This document shows positions 53,247 through 62,901 of a stretch of DNA of 64,000 bases, piece after piece. The stretch is from Bhargavaea massiliensis. GTDB lineage: Bacteria > Bacillota > Bacilli > Bacillales_A > Planococcaceae. The notes beneath the pieces were generated by a model. It saw only the letters and a program-made list of their open reading frames with translations. It ran no database searches and had not been told where the DNA came from. Position numbers and translations under genes: made by a program. Position 1 is the first letter of the stretch. The number at the start of each line of letters is the position of its first letter. The DNA is taken from NCBI RefSeq assembly GCF_018390575.1, contig NZ_JAHBCJ010000002.1, positions 268,811 to 332,810 of the forward strand. Direction: 5' to 3'.

Positions 53247-54250
53247 CAACAAAAGAATTTGCAGAAAAAGGGAAACCGCGGCAAGAGCGCGAAAACCTCC
53301 TTGAGGTCAAAAACCTTAAAACATATTATCCGATCCACGGCGGCTTTTTCAAGCGCGTCGTCGGTAATGTAAAAGCTGTAGACGACATCTCCTTTACCAT
53401 AAAAAAGGGGGAAACGATGGGCCTCGTCGGAGAGTCCGGCTGCGGGAAATCCACGACCGGACGGACAATTCTCCGCCTGATCAAGCCGACGGGAGGCCAA
53501 ATCATCTTCGACGGTGAAGATATCACGAGAATCAGCGGATCCAAGCTCCGGAAAGCCCGCCAGGATTTCCAAATGGTTTTCCAGGATCCATACGCATCTC
53601 TCAATCCAATGCAGATGGTCGGCGACATCATATCTGAACCGATCAAGAACTTTGAGAGTCGTGACAAAAAAGAGCTTGAAGAATTCGTCAAGTCCCTGCT
53701 GGTCCGGGTCGGCCTTCCGGAAGCAGCCTATTACAAATATGCCCATGAATTCTCCGGCGGCCAGCGCCAGAGAATCGGCATCGCCCGGGCACTGGCCCTC
53801 AACCCGAAACTCATCATTGCCGATGAGCCGGTTTCCGCACTGGACGTTTCCGTCCAGTCCCAAGTCCTGAACCTACTAAAAGATCTTCAGGAAGAGTTCG
53901 ACCTCACGTATCTGTTCATCGCCCACGACCTCAGCGTCGTCAAGCACATGAGCGATACGATCGGAGTCATGTATTTGGGCAATCTCGTCGAGGTTGCTTC
54001 AAATAAAGATCTTTACAGTGAGCCGCTGCACCCTTATACGCAGGCGCTGATCTCCGCAATTCCTGAACCAGATCCGAAGTTGCGGAAAGAGCGGATTGTG
54101 CTGCAGGGGGATGTGCCGAGTCCCGCGAACCCGCCGACGGGCTGCCCGTTCCATACGCGCTGCCCGATGGCACAGGAAATCTGTTCGCAGGAAAAGCCTC
54201 CATTAAAGGAGGTGAGACCGGGGCATCACGTTGCGTGTGTACTGTACTGA
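53243..54250 (+). CDS. appF: Oligopeptide ABC transporter ATPase AppF
   Basis: Second ATPase of the App importer, 335 residues. Walker A is [13 protein letters not shown] near residue 64, the signature is [16 protein letters not shown] near residue 172, and Walker [14 protein letters not shown]. The C-terminal domain repeats the four-cysteine pattern ([15 protein letters not shown], then HVACVLY). The start ATG overlaps the appD stop in ATGA. Confidence 0.94.
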   Translation: MTTKEFAEKGKPRQERENLLEVKNLKTYYPIHGGFFKRVVGNVKAVDDISFTIKKGETMGLVGESGCGKSTTGRTILRLIKPTGGQIIFDGEDITRISGSKLRKARQDFQMVFQDPYASLNPMQMVGDIISEPIKNFESRDKKELEEFVKSLLVRVGLPEAAYYKYAHEFSGGQRQRIGIARALALNPKLIIADEPVSALDVSVQSQVLNLLKDLQEEFDLTYLFIAHDLSVVKHMSDTIGVMYLGNLVEVASNKDLYSEPLHPYTQALISAIPEPDPKLRKERIVLQGDVPSPANPPTGCPFHTRCPMAQEICSQEKPPLKEVRPGHHVACVLY

Positions 54251-54286
54251 TCACAAAATATCCATGAAAATGGGGGGGAATGAAGC

Positions 54287-56026
54287 ATGAAACGCAAATC
54301 CATGCTCTGGCTGTTCGCCATGATCCTCGTCCTTTCCGCGTTCCTTGCGGCTTGTGGCGGCGGCGGCAGCGACGATGCGTCCGATTCTGATTCGGGCGAA
54401 AGCAAAGACGGAGAAAAAGCAACCGAAGAACAAGCCGGCGAGCCCCAACAGGGCGGAACGCTCACATACGCACTCGATGCTGTTCCGGAAGGCCTTTACA
54501 ACTGGGCATTCTACGGAATTGCAACAGATGCGGAAATCATTGAGCTGTTCGATGAGAGCCTGATCGAGTATGACGAAAACCTTGAGCCGATTCCGCACAT
54601 TGCTACTTGGGAGACTGAAGATAACCAGCACTTTACCTTCAAGTTCAAGGAAGGCGTCAAATGGCACAACGGTGAAGAGCTCACTGTAAATGACTGGGTA
54701 TTTGCTCTTGAAACACTGGCTGATCCCGACTATGACGGCACACGATACACCAACGTTCAAACTGTACAAGGCGCTCCTGAGTACCGTGATGGGAAAGCGG
54801 ATAGCATTTCCGGTTTGAATGTCATTGATGATTACACGATTGAAATCACTTTTGATGAGCCACGCGTTAACAACCTGGTTAACCTCTGGTCGTACCCGAT
54901 GCCTGAAAAAGCATTTGAAGGCATCCCGGTTGCAGAGATGTCTGCATCAGATGTTGTTCGTACGAAGCCGGTCGGCCTCGGACCATTTAAGGTTGAAAAT
55001 ATTGTTCCTGGTGAATCTGTTGAACTCGTTAAAAACGAAGACTATTGGAACGGTGATGTCAATCTGGATAAAATTATCGTTCGGATCATTGACAACACTG
55101 CGACAGTGGGAGCTCTGCAGAACGGTGATGTCGACATGATCGCCATCCAGCCGGTATCTGGTCCGGAAGTAGAGAAATTGGACAATGTCGAAATTGTTAC
55201 AGCACCTGGACTATCTTACTATTATGTTGGCTTCAAGCTTGGCAAATATGACGCCGATAAGCGTGAAATCGTTGAAGAGGTTCCAAAATACCAAGATGTG
55301 AATCTGCGAAAAGCAATGGCTCACGCAATCAACCGTGAAGAATGGATTGACGCCTTCTTCTTCGGCTACGGCAAGCCTGTAAATAAGCCGGTTCCATCTG
55401 CACATTGGATTGCAGCAGATGACAGTGAAGTAGAAGTCTACGACTATGATCCTGAAAAGGCTAAAGAACTTCTGGACGAAGCTGGTTACGTTGATAAAGA
55501 TGGCGACGGCTTCCGTGAAGACCCGAATGGCGAGAAATTTGAAGTTAAATTCTCTCACTATGCAACAGGCAACCCAACATTTGAGTCACGTGCAAAAGCT
55601 CTCACTCAATACTGGGAAGAAGTCGGTCTCAAATCCAAGCTGGAAATGGTCGAAGTAAATCTGTACTATGACATGGTTGAAAAGGACGATTCCTCCATTG
55701 AAACATTCTTTGGTGGCTGGGGCACTGGTACTGATCCAGATCCATCAGGTCTTTGGAAAGCTGATGAAATCTGGAACTACCCGCGTTACAACAATCCAGA
55801 ATCTGATGCCCTCCTTGAAAAGGCGCTGAGCGTCGAAGAGGTCGGCGATGACAAAGAAAAGCGGAAACAAATTTATGCTGAATGGCAGAAGAAAGTCACT
55901 GAGGACGTTCCGATGATCTTCATTGCAGAACTTGATGAGATCTATGCGAAATCCGACAAAGTTGGCGGTTTCGAGTTGGATGTCTCTGGACACAACAGCC
56001 CGGCTGAATGGTACCTGAACGAGTGA
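54287..56026 (+). CDS. appA: Oligopeptide-binding lipoprotein AppA
   Basis: Extracellular peptide-binding protein of the App importer, family SBP_bac_5. The 579-residue product begins with a lipoprotein signal (ILVLSAFLAACGGGG; acylated Cys near residue 23), a low-complexity Asp/Ser/Glu linker, then the binding domain (GGTLTYALDAVPEGLYNW, HFTFKFKEGVKWHNGEELTVNDWVF, DVNLRKAMAHAINREEWID). It ends SGHNSPAEWYLNE. A GGGGGGG-AATGAAGC sequence serves as ribosome site. Codon use is slightly more AT-rich than in appD/F. A strong hairpin after the stop should raise AppA output over AppB/C. Confidence 0.95.
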   Translation: MKRKSMLWLFAMILVLSAFLAACGGGGSDDASDSDSGESKDGEKATEEQAGEPQQGGTLTYALDAVPEGLYNWAFYGIATDAEIIELFDESLIEYDENLEPIPHIATWETEDNQHFTFKFKEGVKWHNGEELTVNDWVFALETLADPDYDGTRYTNVQTVQGAPEYRDGKADSISGLNVIDDYTIEITFDEPRVNNLVNLWSYPMPEKAFEGIPVAEMSASDVVRTKPVGLGPFKVENIVPGESVELVKNEDYWNGDVNLDKIIVRIIDNTATVGALQNGDVDMIAIQPVSGPEVEKLDNVEIVTAPGLSYYYVGFKLGKYDADKREIVEEVPKYQDVNLRKAMAHAINREEWIDAFFFGYGKPVNKPVPSAHWIAADDSEVEVYDYDPEKAKELLDEAGYVDKDGDGFREDPNGEKFEVKFSHYATGNPTFESRAKALTQYWEEVGLKSKLEMVEVNLYYDMVEKDDSSIETFFGGWGTGTDPDPSGLWKADEIWNYPRYNNPESDALLEKALSVEEVGDDKEKRKQIYAEWQKKVTEDVPMIFIAELDEIYAKSDKVGGFELDVSGHNSPAEWYLNE

Positions 56027-56039
56027 TTTATTGACCTGT

Positions 56040-56078
56040 CAGCGGCGGGCGGGATGCCCGTCCGCCGCTGATATTTTT
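56040..56078 (+). terminator. Intercistronic terminator or attenuator between appA and appB
   Basis: A 14-bp GC-rich stem with one G-T pair (56040-56053 with 56057-56070) and an ATATTTTT tail. Being inside the operon, it probably causes partial termination. Confidence 0.8.
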
Positions 56079-56081
56079 ATG

Positions 56082-56141
56082 CTCTTAAACACGGTAAGAC
56101 GTATTTAAGACAATTAAAATATCTCTTACCGTGTTTGAGAG
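56082..56141. repeat. 18-bp inverted repeat between appA and appB
   Basis: Arms at 56082-56099 and 56124-56141 pair over 18 bases with a single G-T, around a 24-base AT-rich loop. It lacks a T-run, so it is not a simple terminator. It may be an operator, an mRNA stability element or a remnant of an insertion. Confidence 0.85.
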
Positions 56142-56177
56142 AAACAACGAAGAGAGACAGAAGAAGGGGAGTACCGT

Positions 56178-57143
56178 ATGCTTAAATATGCGTTGCGCCG
56201 AATACTTGGCATGATTCCAATGCTATTCCTTGTATCAATAGTGGTGTTCTTCCTTGCGAAGGCTATGCCAGGAGATTCATTGAGCGGCGAGATTGATCCG
56301 TTAAACACAAATCCTGAATATATTGCAGAGATGAGAGAAAAATTAGGTTACAATGATCCTGTTCATATTCAGTATTTTCGATGGGTGACAGACTTTATGC
56401 AAGGAGACTTCGGGAAGTCGACACGTTACAAAATCCCGGTATCCGAACTAATTGGAGAGAAATTGCCGAATACGCTCTTCTTGTCATTGACCTCATTATT
56501 GATCACGTATGTTCTGGCATTTGCGATGGGGATGTATTCGGGAAGAAAACCGTATACGCTCGGGGATAATCTGATTTTCGGATTTAATTACGCGGGTATT
56601 GCAATCCCTTCGTTTGTTGCAGGTGTTTTTGCCATTTATTTCTTCGCCTTTCAATTGAATTGGTTCCCGTTTGCTGGATCGGTTGATATCGAGATTGATA
56701 AGGGCACAATCGAATACTGGATGAGCAAAATTCATCATGTCATGCTGCCAGCATTTGTTCTCGGAATGTTTAGTACTGCCTCCTATACACAGTTTCTTCG
56801 TAATGATCTAATTGAGAATTCCAGGAAGGACTTTGTCCGTACGGCGATGGCAAAGGGCACGCCGATCAAAAAAATCTATAATGTCCATATTTTGAGAAAC
56901 TCTATTATTCCACTTATCACATTTCTTGGATTTGATATCGCGGCACTTGTCAGCGGGGCGATCATCACCGAAAAAATCTTCACCTACCCGGGGATCGGCC
57001 TTCTGTTCCTTGACTCCGTAACTAATCGCGATTACCCGACTGTCATGGCCATCACGATGATGCTGTCTGCAATGGTACTGGTCGGCAACCTGATCGCTGA
57101 TGTTCTCTACGGAATTGTCGATCCACGGATTCGCTTAGGTTAA
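56178..57143 (+). CDS. appB: Oligopeptide ABC transporter permease AppB
   Basis: Membrane subunit of 321 residues with six segments. The start YALRRILGMIPMLFLVSIVVFF is typical of OppB-type permeases, as are MPGD near residue 30 and the EAA loop around TAMAKGTPIKKIYNVHILRNSIIP near residue 228. GAGAAGGGGAGT precedes the ATG. Its sequence is noticeably more AT-rich than appC and appF. Confidence 0.95.
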   Translation: MLKYALRRILGMIPMLFLVSIVVFFLAKAMPGDSLSGEIDPLNTNPEYIAEMREKLGYNDPVHIQYFRWVTDFMQGDFGKSTRYKIPVSELIGEKLPNTLFLSLTSLLITYVLAFAMGMYSGRKPYTLGDNLIFGFNYAGIAIPSFVAGVFAIYFFAFQLNWFPFAGSVDIEIDKGTIEYWMSKIHHVMLPAFVLGMFSTASYTQFLRNDLIENSRKDFVRTAMAKGTPIKKIYNVHILRNSIIPLITFLGFDIAALVSGAIITEKIFTYPGIGLLFLDSVTNRDYPTVMAITMMLSAMVLVGNLIADVLYGIVDPRIRLG

Positions 57144-57158
57144 GGAGGAAGCAACATC

Positions 57159-58076
57159 ATGACAACCAATGCAGCAACAGGGGCGGTCAAGCGTCCTGAA
57201 AAAAGCTTATCTCCTTGGGCAATTGCCAGGAGGAAGTTTTTGAGAAACAAAATGGCGATGGCCAGCTCCGTGTTCCTGATCCTGGTGATCATCCTCACTT
57301 TGCTGGCACCATTCCTGGCTCCGTACCTGTCGCCAATTCCGGATATTACAAAAGTCAATATTAGCAAAATGAGTATCCCGCCTAACGGCGAGCATCTGTT
57401 GGGAACAGATAAAAGCGGCCGAGATGTCATGACCAGACTCCTCTATGGAGGGAGAATCTCCCTGTTAGTCGGAGCAAGTGCTACCGCAATAGTCGTCATT
57501 CTCGGGACGGTTGTTGGATCAGTTGCAGGATTTTTCGGTGGGGCGGTTGACAGTCTGCTCATGCGCTTTACCGATTTTGTCCTGAACTTTCCATTCCTTG
57601 TCTTCGTCATTGTCCTGAACACAATCCTTTTCGGTATCGTTGATGGCCTTTGGGTGCTGATTCTTGTCATTGGGCTGCTCAGCTGGGGTGGGGTCGCGCG
57701 GATTGTCCGGTCGAAGGTGCTCGCGGAGAAGGAAAATGAATACGTCCTTGCAGCCATCTCGATCGGAACGTCACCCGCAAAGATAATCATTAAACATCTG
57801 CTACCGAACGTCCTGTCTACCATCATCGTTCAGGCGACATTACTCTTTGCGAGCCTGATTGTGGCGGAGACCGGTCTGAGTTACCTTGGCTTCGGGGTTC
57901 CGGAAGAAACTCCAAGTTGGGGAAATATGCTTGCGTTTGCGAATGAACCGGATGTCCTCCAAGGCAAGCCATGGATGTGGATGCCACCGGCATTGGCGGT
58001 TACGTTTACAATTCTTTCAATAAACTTTATCGGGGAAGGCCTGAAAGACGCCCTTAACCCGAAATCGCAACGCTAA
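57159..58076 (+). CDS. appC: Oligopeptide ABC transporter permease AppC
   Basis: Second permease of the App system, 305 residues, with six segments and the OppC-type N-terminal extension (SPWAIARRKFLRNKMAMAS). HLLGTDKSGRDVMTRLLYGGR near residue 79 and the EAA loop around YVLAAISIGTSPAKIIIKHLLPN near residue 196 are diagnostic. AAGGAGG precedes the ATG. It is the last gene of the operon, closed by a strong terminator. Confidence 0.95.
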   Translation: MTTNAATGAVKRPEKSLSPWAIARRKFLRNKMAMASSVFLILVIILTLLAPFLAPYLSPIPDITKVNISKMSIPPNGEHLLGTDKSGRDVMTRLLYGGRISLLVGASATAIVVILGTVVGSVAGFFGGAVDSLLMRFTDFVLNFPFLVFVIVLNTILFGIVDGLWVLILVIGLLSWGGVARIVRSKVLAEKENEYVLAAISIGTSPAKIIIKHLLPNVLSTIIVQATLLFASLIVAETGLSYLGFGVPEETPSWGNMLAFANEPDVLQGKPWMWMPPALAVTFTILSINFIGEGLKDALNPKSQR

Positions 58077-58095
58077 TTCTCATTCGAATGCACAC

Positions 58096-58133
58096 AAAAA
58101 GCGGATCCCTCCGAAAGAAGGGATCCGCTTTTT
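58096..58133. terminator. Two-way terminator after appC
   Basis: A perfect 15-bp stem (58096-58110 with 58119-58133) with A5 on the left and T5 on the right. It can also end trpS transcription on the minus strand. Confidence 0.92.
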
Positions 58134-58171
58134 CATATGGTGTACAAACCCTAAAGGAAAGGACGCATCCG

Positions 58172-59597
<1,426 letters not shown>

Positions 59598-59602
59598 CCA
59601 CT

Positions 59603-59631
59603 ATTATATATTCGGTCCGGAGAAGATGCAA
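59603..59631 (-). promoter_or_regulatory. Sigma-A promoter of the trpS T-box transcript
   Basis: On the minus strand TTGCAT (59631-59626), 17 bases and a perfect TATAAT (59608-59603). Confidence 0.75.
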
Positions 59632-59724
59632 CTGACCTGTCACGAATGTTCTTGAAATTCCTTCCTTCCGGATAACAGAGCTGATAGAATAAGAGACACA
59701 TAAAGAGAAAAGGGAGTTTTTTGC

Positions 59725-60921
59725 ATGAAACTAAAATGGGTAGGCGCACTGGCTCTTGCGGTTTCAATGGCAGCCGCTCCGTCAGTGGCAGCGGAGAGCC
59801 CCGCAGAAGATTTCAAAGGGCTCTCCTATGAATATGGGAAAATCGATGCCGACATGGTGGCTTCGTCAAAGCTGTACAGGTTTGATTCCGGACTTCATTT
59901 TGAATATCCCGATGCAGTAAGAGGACTTTATGTAACCGGGCATTCAGCCGGAGGGGAAAAGTTCGGACGGCTCGTGAATCTCATCGATCAATCGGACCTG
60001 AACGCCATGGTCATCGACATCAAAGAGGACCATGGATATCTGACCTATGAACCGGCAGATGACTCCCCTCTCCGGGAGATGGGAATCGGCCAACCATACA
60101 TAAAAGATCCGAGAGCCATGCTGGAAAAGCTTGAGGAAAAGCAGATCTATCCGATAGCCAGGGTTGTCGTATTCAAAGACACCGCACTAGCCGAAAAGCG
60201 TCCCGATCTCTCCTACACAAGCGGGGGCAAGGTCTGGAAAAATGGCAGGAAAGAAGCGTTTGTGAGCCCGTTCATGAAGGAAGTCTGGGACTACAATGTG
60301 GAGATTGCAATCGAAGCGGCCAAGATGGGGTTCAAAGAGATTCAGTTTGACTACGTTCGCTTCCCGGAAGGATTTGAGACAAGGGCGGATAGCCTGCAAT
60401 ACAGCTTCGGAGATTACGAGAATTCGGAGTTGGACCCGATTCAGAGGCGGGTCCAGGCTGTCACGGATTTTGTCGCCTATGCGAGAGAGCAGCTTAAGCC
60501 GTACGATGTGGAAGTCTCCGTAGACATCTTCGGTTACTCAGCCACCTTGCCTGAGGCCCCGGGCATCGGCCAGAACTTCTCGAAAATCTCGGAAAACGTG
60601 GATGTGATCTCTTCGATGATCTATCCGAGCCACTGGACTTCATATTTCGGCATTTCTAAGCCGGACCTTGAACCATATCGTCTGGTAGCCGAGTATGCGA
60701 AGGTCGAGAACGAAAAGTTGGCAGCACTCGAAAATCCGCCGGTATCACGCCCTTGGCTGCAGGACTTCACTGCCAGCTATCTGGGCAGCGGGAATTATAA
60801 GCGATACGGAAAGGCGGAAGTGGAGGCGCAGATCAAAGCCCTCAATGATGCAGGGATTGATGAGTTCCTCCTTTGGAACGCGACGAACAACTATTCGGAA
60901 GGCGTGGACTACACGCCATGA
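59725..60921 (+). CDS. Secreted putative glycoside hydrolase (DUF4015)
   Basis: The 398-residue product has a signal peptide (residues 1-23, ending SVAA). The DUF4015 barrel shows VRGLYVTGHSAGG near residue 65, AMVIDIKEDHGYLTYE near residue 93, and ARVVVFKD near residue 145. FKEIQFDYVRFPEG near residue 205 and VSVDIFGYSA near residue 263 follow. These carry the acidic residues expected of a glycosidase active site. GAAAAGGGAG precedes the ATG. Substrate is unknown; the family is common in Bacillales. It lies divergent to trpS, where B. subtilis has the opp operon further along. Confidence 0.88.
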   Translation: MKLKWVGALALAVSMAAAPSVAAESPAEDFKGLSYEYGKIDADMVASSKLYRFDSGLHFEYPDAVRGLYVTGHSAGGEKFGRLVNLIDQSDLNAMVIDIKEDHGYLTYEPADDSPLREMGIGQPYIKDPRAMLEKLEEKQIYPIARVVVFKDTALAEKRPDLSYTSGGKVWKNGRKEAFVSPFMKEVWDYNVEIAIEAAKMGFKEIQFDYVRFPEGFETRADSLQYSFGDYENSELDPIQRRVQAVTDFVAYAREQLKPYDVEVSVDIFGYSATLPEAPGIGQNFSKISENVDVISSMIYPSHWTSYFGISKPDLEPYRLVAEYAKVENEKLAALENPPVSRPWLQDFTASYLGSGNYKRYGKAEVEAQIKALNDAGIDEFLLWNATNNYSEGVDYTP

Positions 60922-60929
60922 GCCTCAAG

Positions 60930-60966
60930 GGCACACACCAATTTTTTTCCGGTGTGTGCCATTTTT
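60930..60966 (+). terminator. Rho-independent terminator after the DUF4015 gene
   Basis: A perfect 10-bp stem (60930-60939 with 60951-60960) and ATTTTT. Confidence 0.9.
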
Positions 60967-61357
60967 CGTTTAACCTCCATCCAAATGGGAAATAGTACAA
61001 ATAAAGCGGAACTTATTTCTTGCCGGGACGTACTAATAAATAGGATGGAAAGGCAGGTCCCGCTGAGTCTCTTATTTTCAGTCAGTGAAGATTAATTGAG
61101 AATGAATTGTTCATCTGTGTTTGTGCCTATTCCGGAATGGGTATAACAGCTCTGAAGCAAACATCTGCTCGATTCCTTCAACAAATGTAGCGAAGAAGTG
61201 AAGGTTTGTGGCTAATTGAAAACTTTTTTCAAAACGGTGTATCGCTAAGGTCAAAAATGGTGTATAATAAAGACATCACATTAATAATTAGAATGATTTT
61301 AATCAGATAAATTCAACGAGACTCCAACTTCCTACTCTTGAAAGGACGTGTTTGTGG
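60967..61357 (+). other. Gene-free, AT-rich and structured region before spx
   Basis: No credible gene. At 60977-61062 two mutually exclusive pairings are possible: CCATCC (60977-60982) with GGATGG (61043-61048), and CGGGAC (61024-61029) with GTCCCG (61057-61062). A small AAATAA/TTATTT hairpin lies inside. A TATAAT at 61263-61268 is the likely -10 of spx, without a clear -35. A TTGAAAA/TTTTCAA inverted repeat is at 61216-61232. Confidence 0.45.
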
Positions 61358-61756
61358 ATGAGCGTGACCCTATTTACATCTCCCAGCTGTACTTCTTGCC
61401 GGAAAGCGAAAGCATGGCTGGAAGAACATGAAATCCCATATACGGAACGGAATATTTTTTCCGAATCCCTGACAATCGATGAAATCAAGCAGATTCTTCG
61501 CATGACGGAGGACGGGACGGACGAGATCATCTCGACCCGTTCGAAAATCTTCCAGAAGCTCGACGTCGATTTGGAGAGCCTGCCTCTCCATGAGCTTTAC
61601 GAACTGATCCAGGAACACCCGGGCCTTCTCAGAAGGCCGATCATCCTGGACGACAAACGACTGCAGGTCGGTTATAACGAGGATGAGATCAGGCGATTCC
61701 TTCCGCGCAAGGTAAGGGCATATCAGCTCCTCGAAGCGCAACGGATGGTCAACTGA
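61358..61756 (+). CDS. spx: Redox-sensing RNA polymerase regulator Spx
   Basis: ArsC-like regulator that binds the RNA polymerase alpha C-terminal domain and turns on thiol-stress genes. Length is 132 residues (131 in B. subtilis). The redox switch is CTSC (Cys11 and Cys14) in [13 protein letters not shown]. The conserved middle part [13 protein letters not shown] and [29 protein letters not shown] follow. The ATG at 61358 starts the conserved sequence; AAAGGA lies 11 bases upstream. ClpXP degrades Spx in relatives, with YjbH as adaptor; no yjbH is in the window. MecA follows directly. Confidence 0.97.
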   Translation: MSVTLFTSPSCTSCRKAKAWLEEHEIPYTERNIFSESLTIDEIKQILRMTEDGTDEIISTRSKIFQKLDVDLESLPLHELYELIQEHPGLLRRPIILDDKRLQVGYNEDEIRRFLPRKVRAYQLLEAQRMVN

Positions 61757-61766
61757 GGACAAACAT

Positions 61767-61806
61767 GACTGACAGGGATGTTCCGCATGACCTGTCAGTC
61801 TTTTTC
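61767..61806 (+). terminator. Rho-independent terminator after spx
   Basis: A perfect 10-bp stem (61767-61776 with 61791-61800) and TTTTT. Confidence 0.9.
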
Positions 61807-61817
61807 GTTTTTTTCTC

Positions 61818-61846
61818 TTGCTTTCCTGCATCCTGTCCCATACAAT
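61818..61846 (+). promoter_or_regulatory. Probable sigma-A promoter of mecA
   Basis: TTGCTT (61818-61823), 17 bases, TACAAT (61841-61846), 149 bases before the mecA ATG. Confidence 0.5.
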
Positions 61847-61995
61847 GCTAATACTACAAGCAGCCGTTCCGACTGGACACGCCTTTCCAGATTTGACGGT
61901 GACGGCATATACTGACAGCAGGACACTTGCCATCGGCGGAATGCATTGTCACACCCGGTTTACGGAGAATACCGTCGGAAGGGAGAGGTGTAAAC

Positions 61996-62655
61996 ATGGA
62001 AATCGAACGCATCAATGAAAATACTGTAAAGTTTTTCATTTCGTATATTGATATCGAAGAGCGCGGCTTTACACGTGACGAGATCTGGTATAATCGAGAC
62101 CGCAGTGAAGAGTTGTTCTGGGAGATGATGGAAGAAGTCGACGAGGAAGCCGACTTCACCATTGAAGGGCCGCTTTGGATCCAGGTCCACGCAATGGATA
62201 AGGGACTCGAAGTGACAGTGACCCGTGCCCAGGTGACCCGTGATGGGAAACAGCTGGAGCCGCCATTCGGCCAGGAGGGAAGACGGATGTTCCAGGAGGA
62301 TGAATCCTCTTACGCCGACCTCCAGAACCTCGACCAGTACGTCCCGGGTTTCCGGCAGGAAGAGGACGACTGGGAGGACGCAACTTTCCTTGTCGGTGAG
62401 TTTGATGACCTGATTCCGCTTTCGCAGATTCTGAAAGAAGAGGCACTGAGGACTTCGCTCCACTTGTTTGAGGACAGCTACTACCTCCACGTAGGCTTTG
62501 ACGGCCTGGCTGGCGATGAGGAGGACCTCGACGACGTAGTCAGCGTGCTGACGGAATATCTGCAGCGGACGAATGTTACGATTCACCGGATTGAGGAATA
62601 CGGAAAGACAATTATCGCCGAAGATGTCTTCGGCATAATCGCTGAACACTTCTGA
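61996..62655 (+). CDS. mecA: Adaptor protein MecA
   Basis: Adaptor that delivers ComK and other substrates to ClpCP, so it holds back competence. The 219-residue product begins MEIERINENTVKFFISYIDIEERG, the N-terminal substrate-binding domain. An acidic linker with FRQEEDDWED near residue 118 follows. The C-terminal ClpC-binding domain begins near residue 130 (FDDLIPLSQILKEE, HIRIEEYGK-like HRIEEYGKTI at the end). The ATG at 61996 follows GAGAGG; the frame open to 61927 is not used. Its neighbour coiA encodes a competence protein. Confidence 0.96.
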   Translation: MEIERINENTVKFFISYIDIEERGFTRDEIWYNRDRSEELFWEMMEEVDEEADFTIEGPLWIQVHAMDKGLEVTVTRAQVTRDGKQLEPPFGQEGRRMFQEDESSYADLQNLDQYVPGFRQEEDDWEDATFLVGEFDDLIPLSQILKEEALRTSLHLFEDSYYLHVGFDGLAGDEEDLDDVVSVLTEYLQRTNVTIHRIEEYGKTIIAEDVFGIIAEHF

Positions 62656-62662
62656 TTCCCGG

Positions 62663-62690
62663 GCTGTACGGACTACCGTGCAGCTTTTTC
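62663..62690 (+). terminator. Rho-independent terminator after mecA
   Basis: A 9-bp stem with one G-T pair (62663-62671 with 62676-62684), a four-base loop and TTTTTC. Confidence 0.88.
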
Positions 62691-62723
62691 TTTCGGCGAA
62701 AAATTGCAAATAGGAAATGCGAG

Positions 62724-62755
62724 GATGCGGACTAAGAACCGCATCTTTTTATTTT
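62724..62755 (+). terminator. Second terminator-like hairpin downstream of mecA
   Basis: A 7-bp stem (62724-62730 with 62739-62745) followed by TTTTTATTTT. Confidence 0.7.
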
Positions 62756-62901
62756 GGGGCATTTAAAGAAGGCAAAATTTGATTTTGGGCGGATTTTAAA
62801 TGCCAAGATTGGAAAATGACAGTTCAGGCGGGTCTTGGCGAAGTTGCCGGATCAGCTGTGCGGGCTTACAATGGCGAAAAGAAAGGGGGAATAGTCAGAA
62901 T

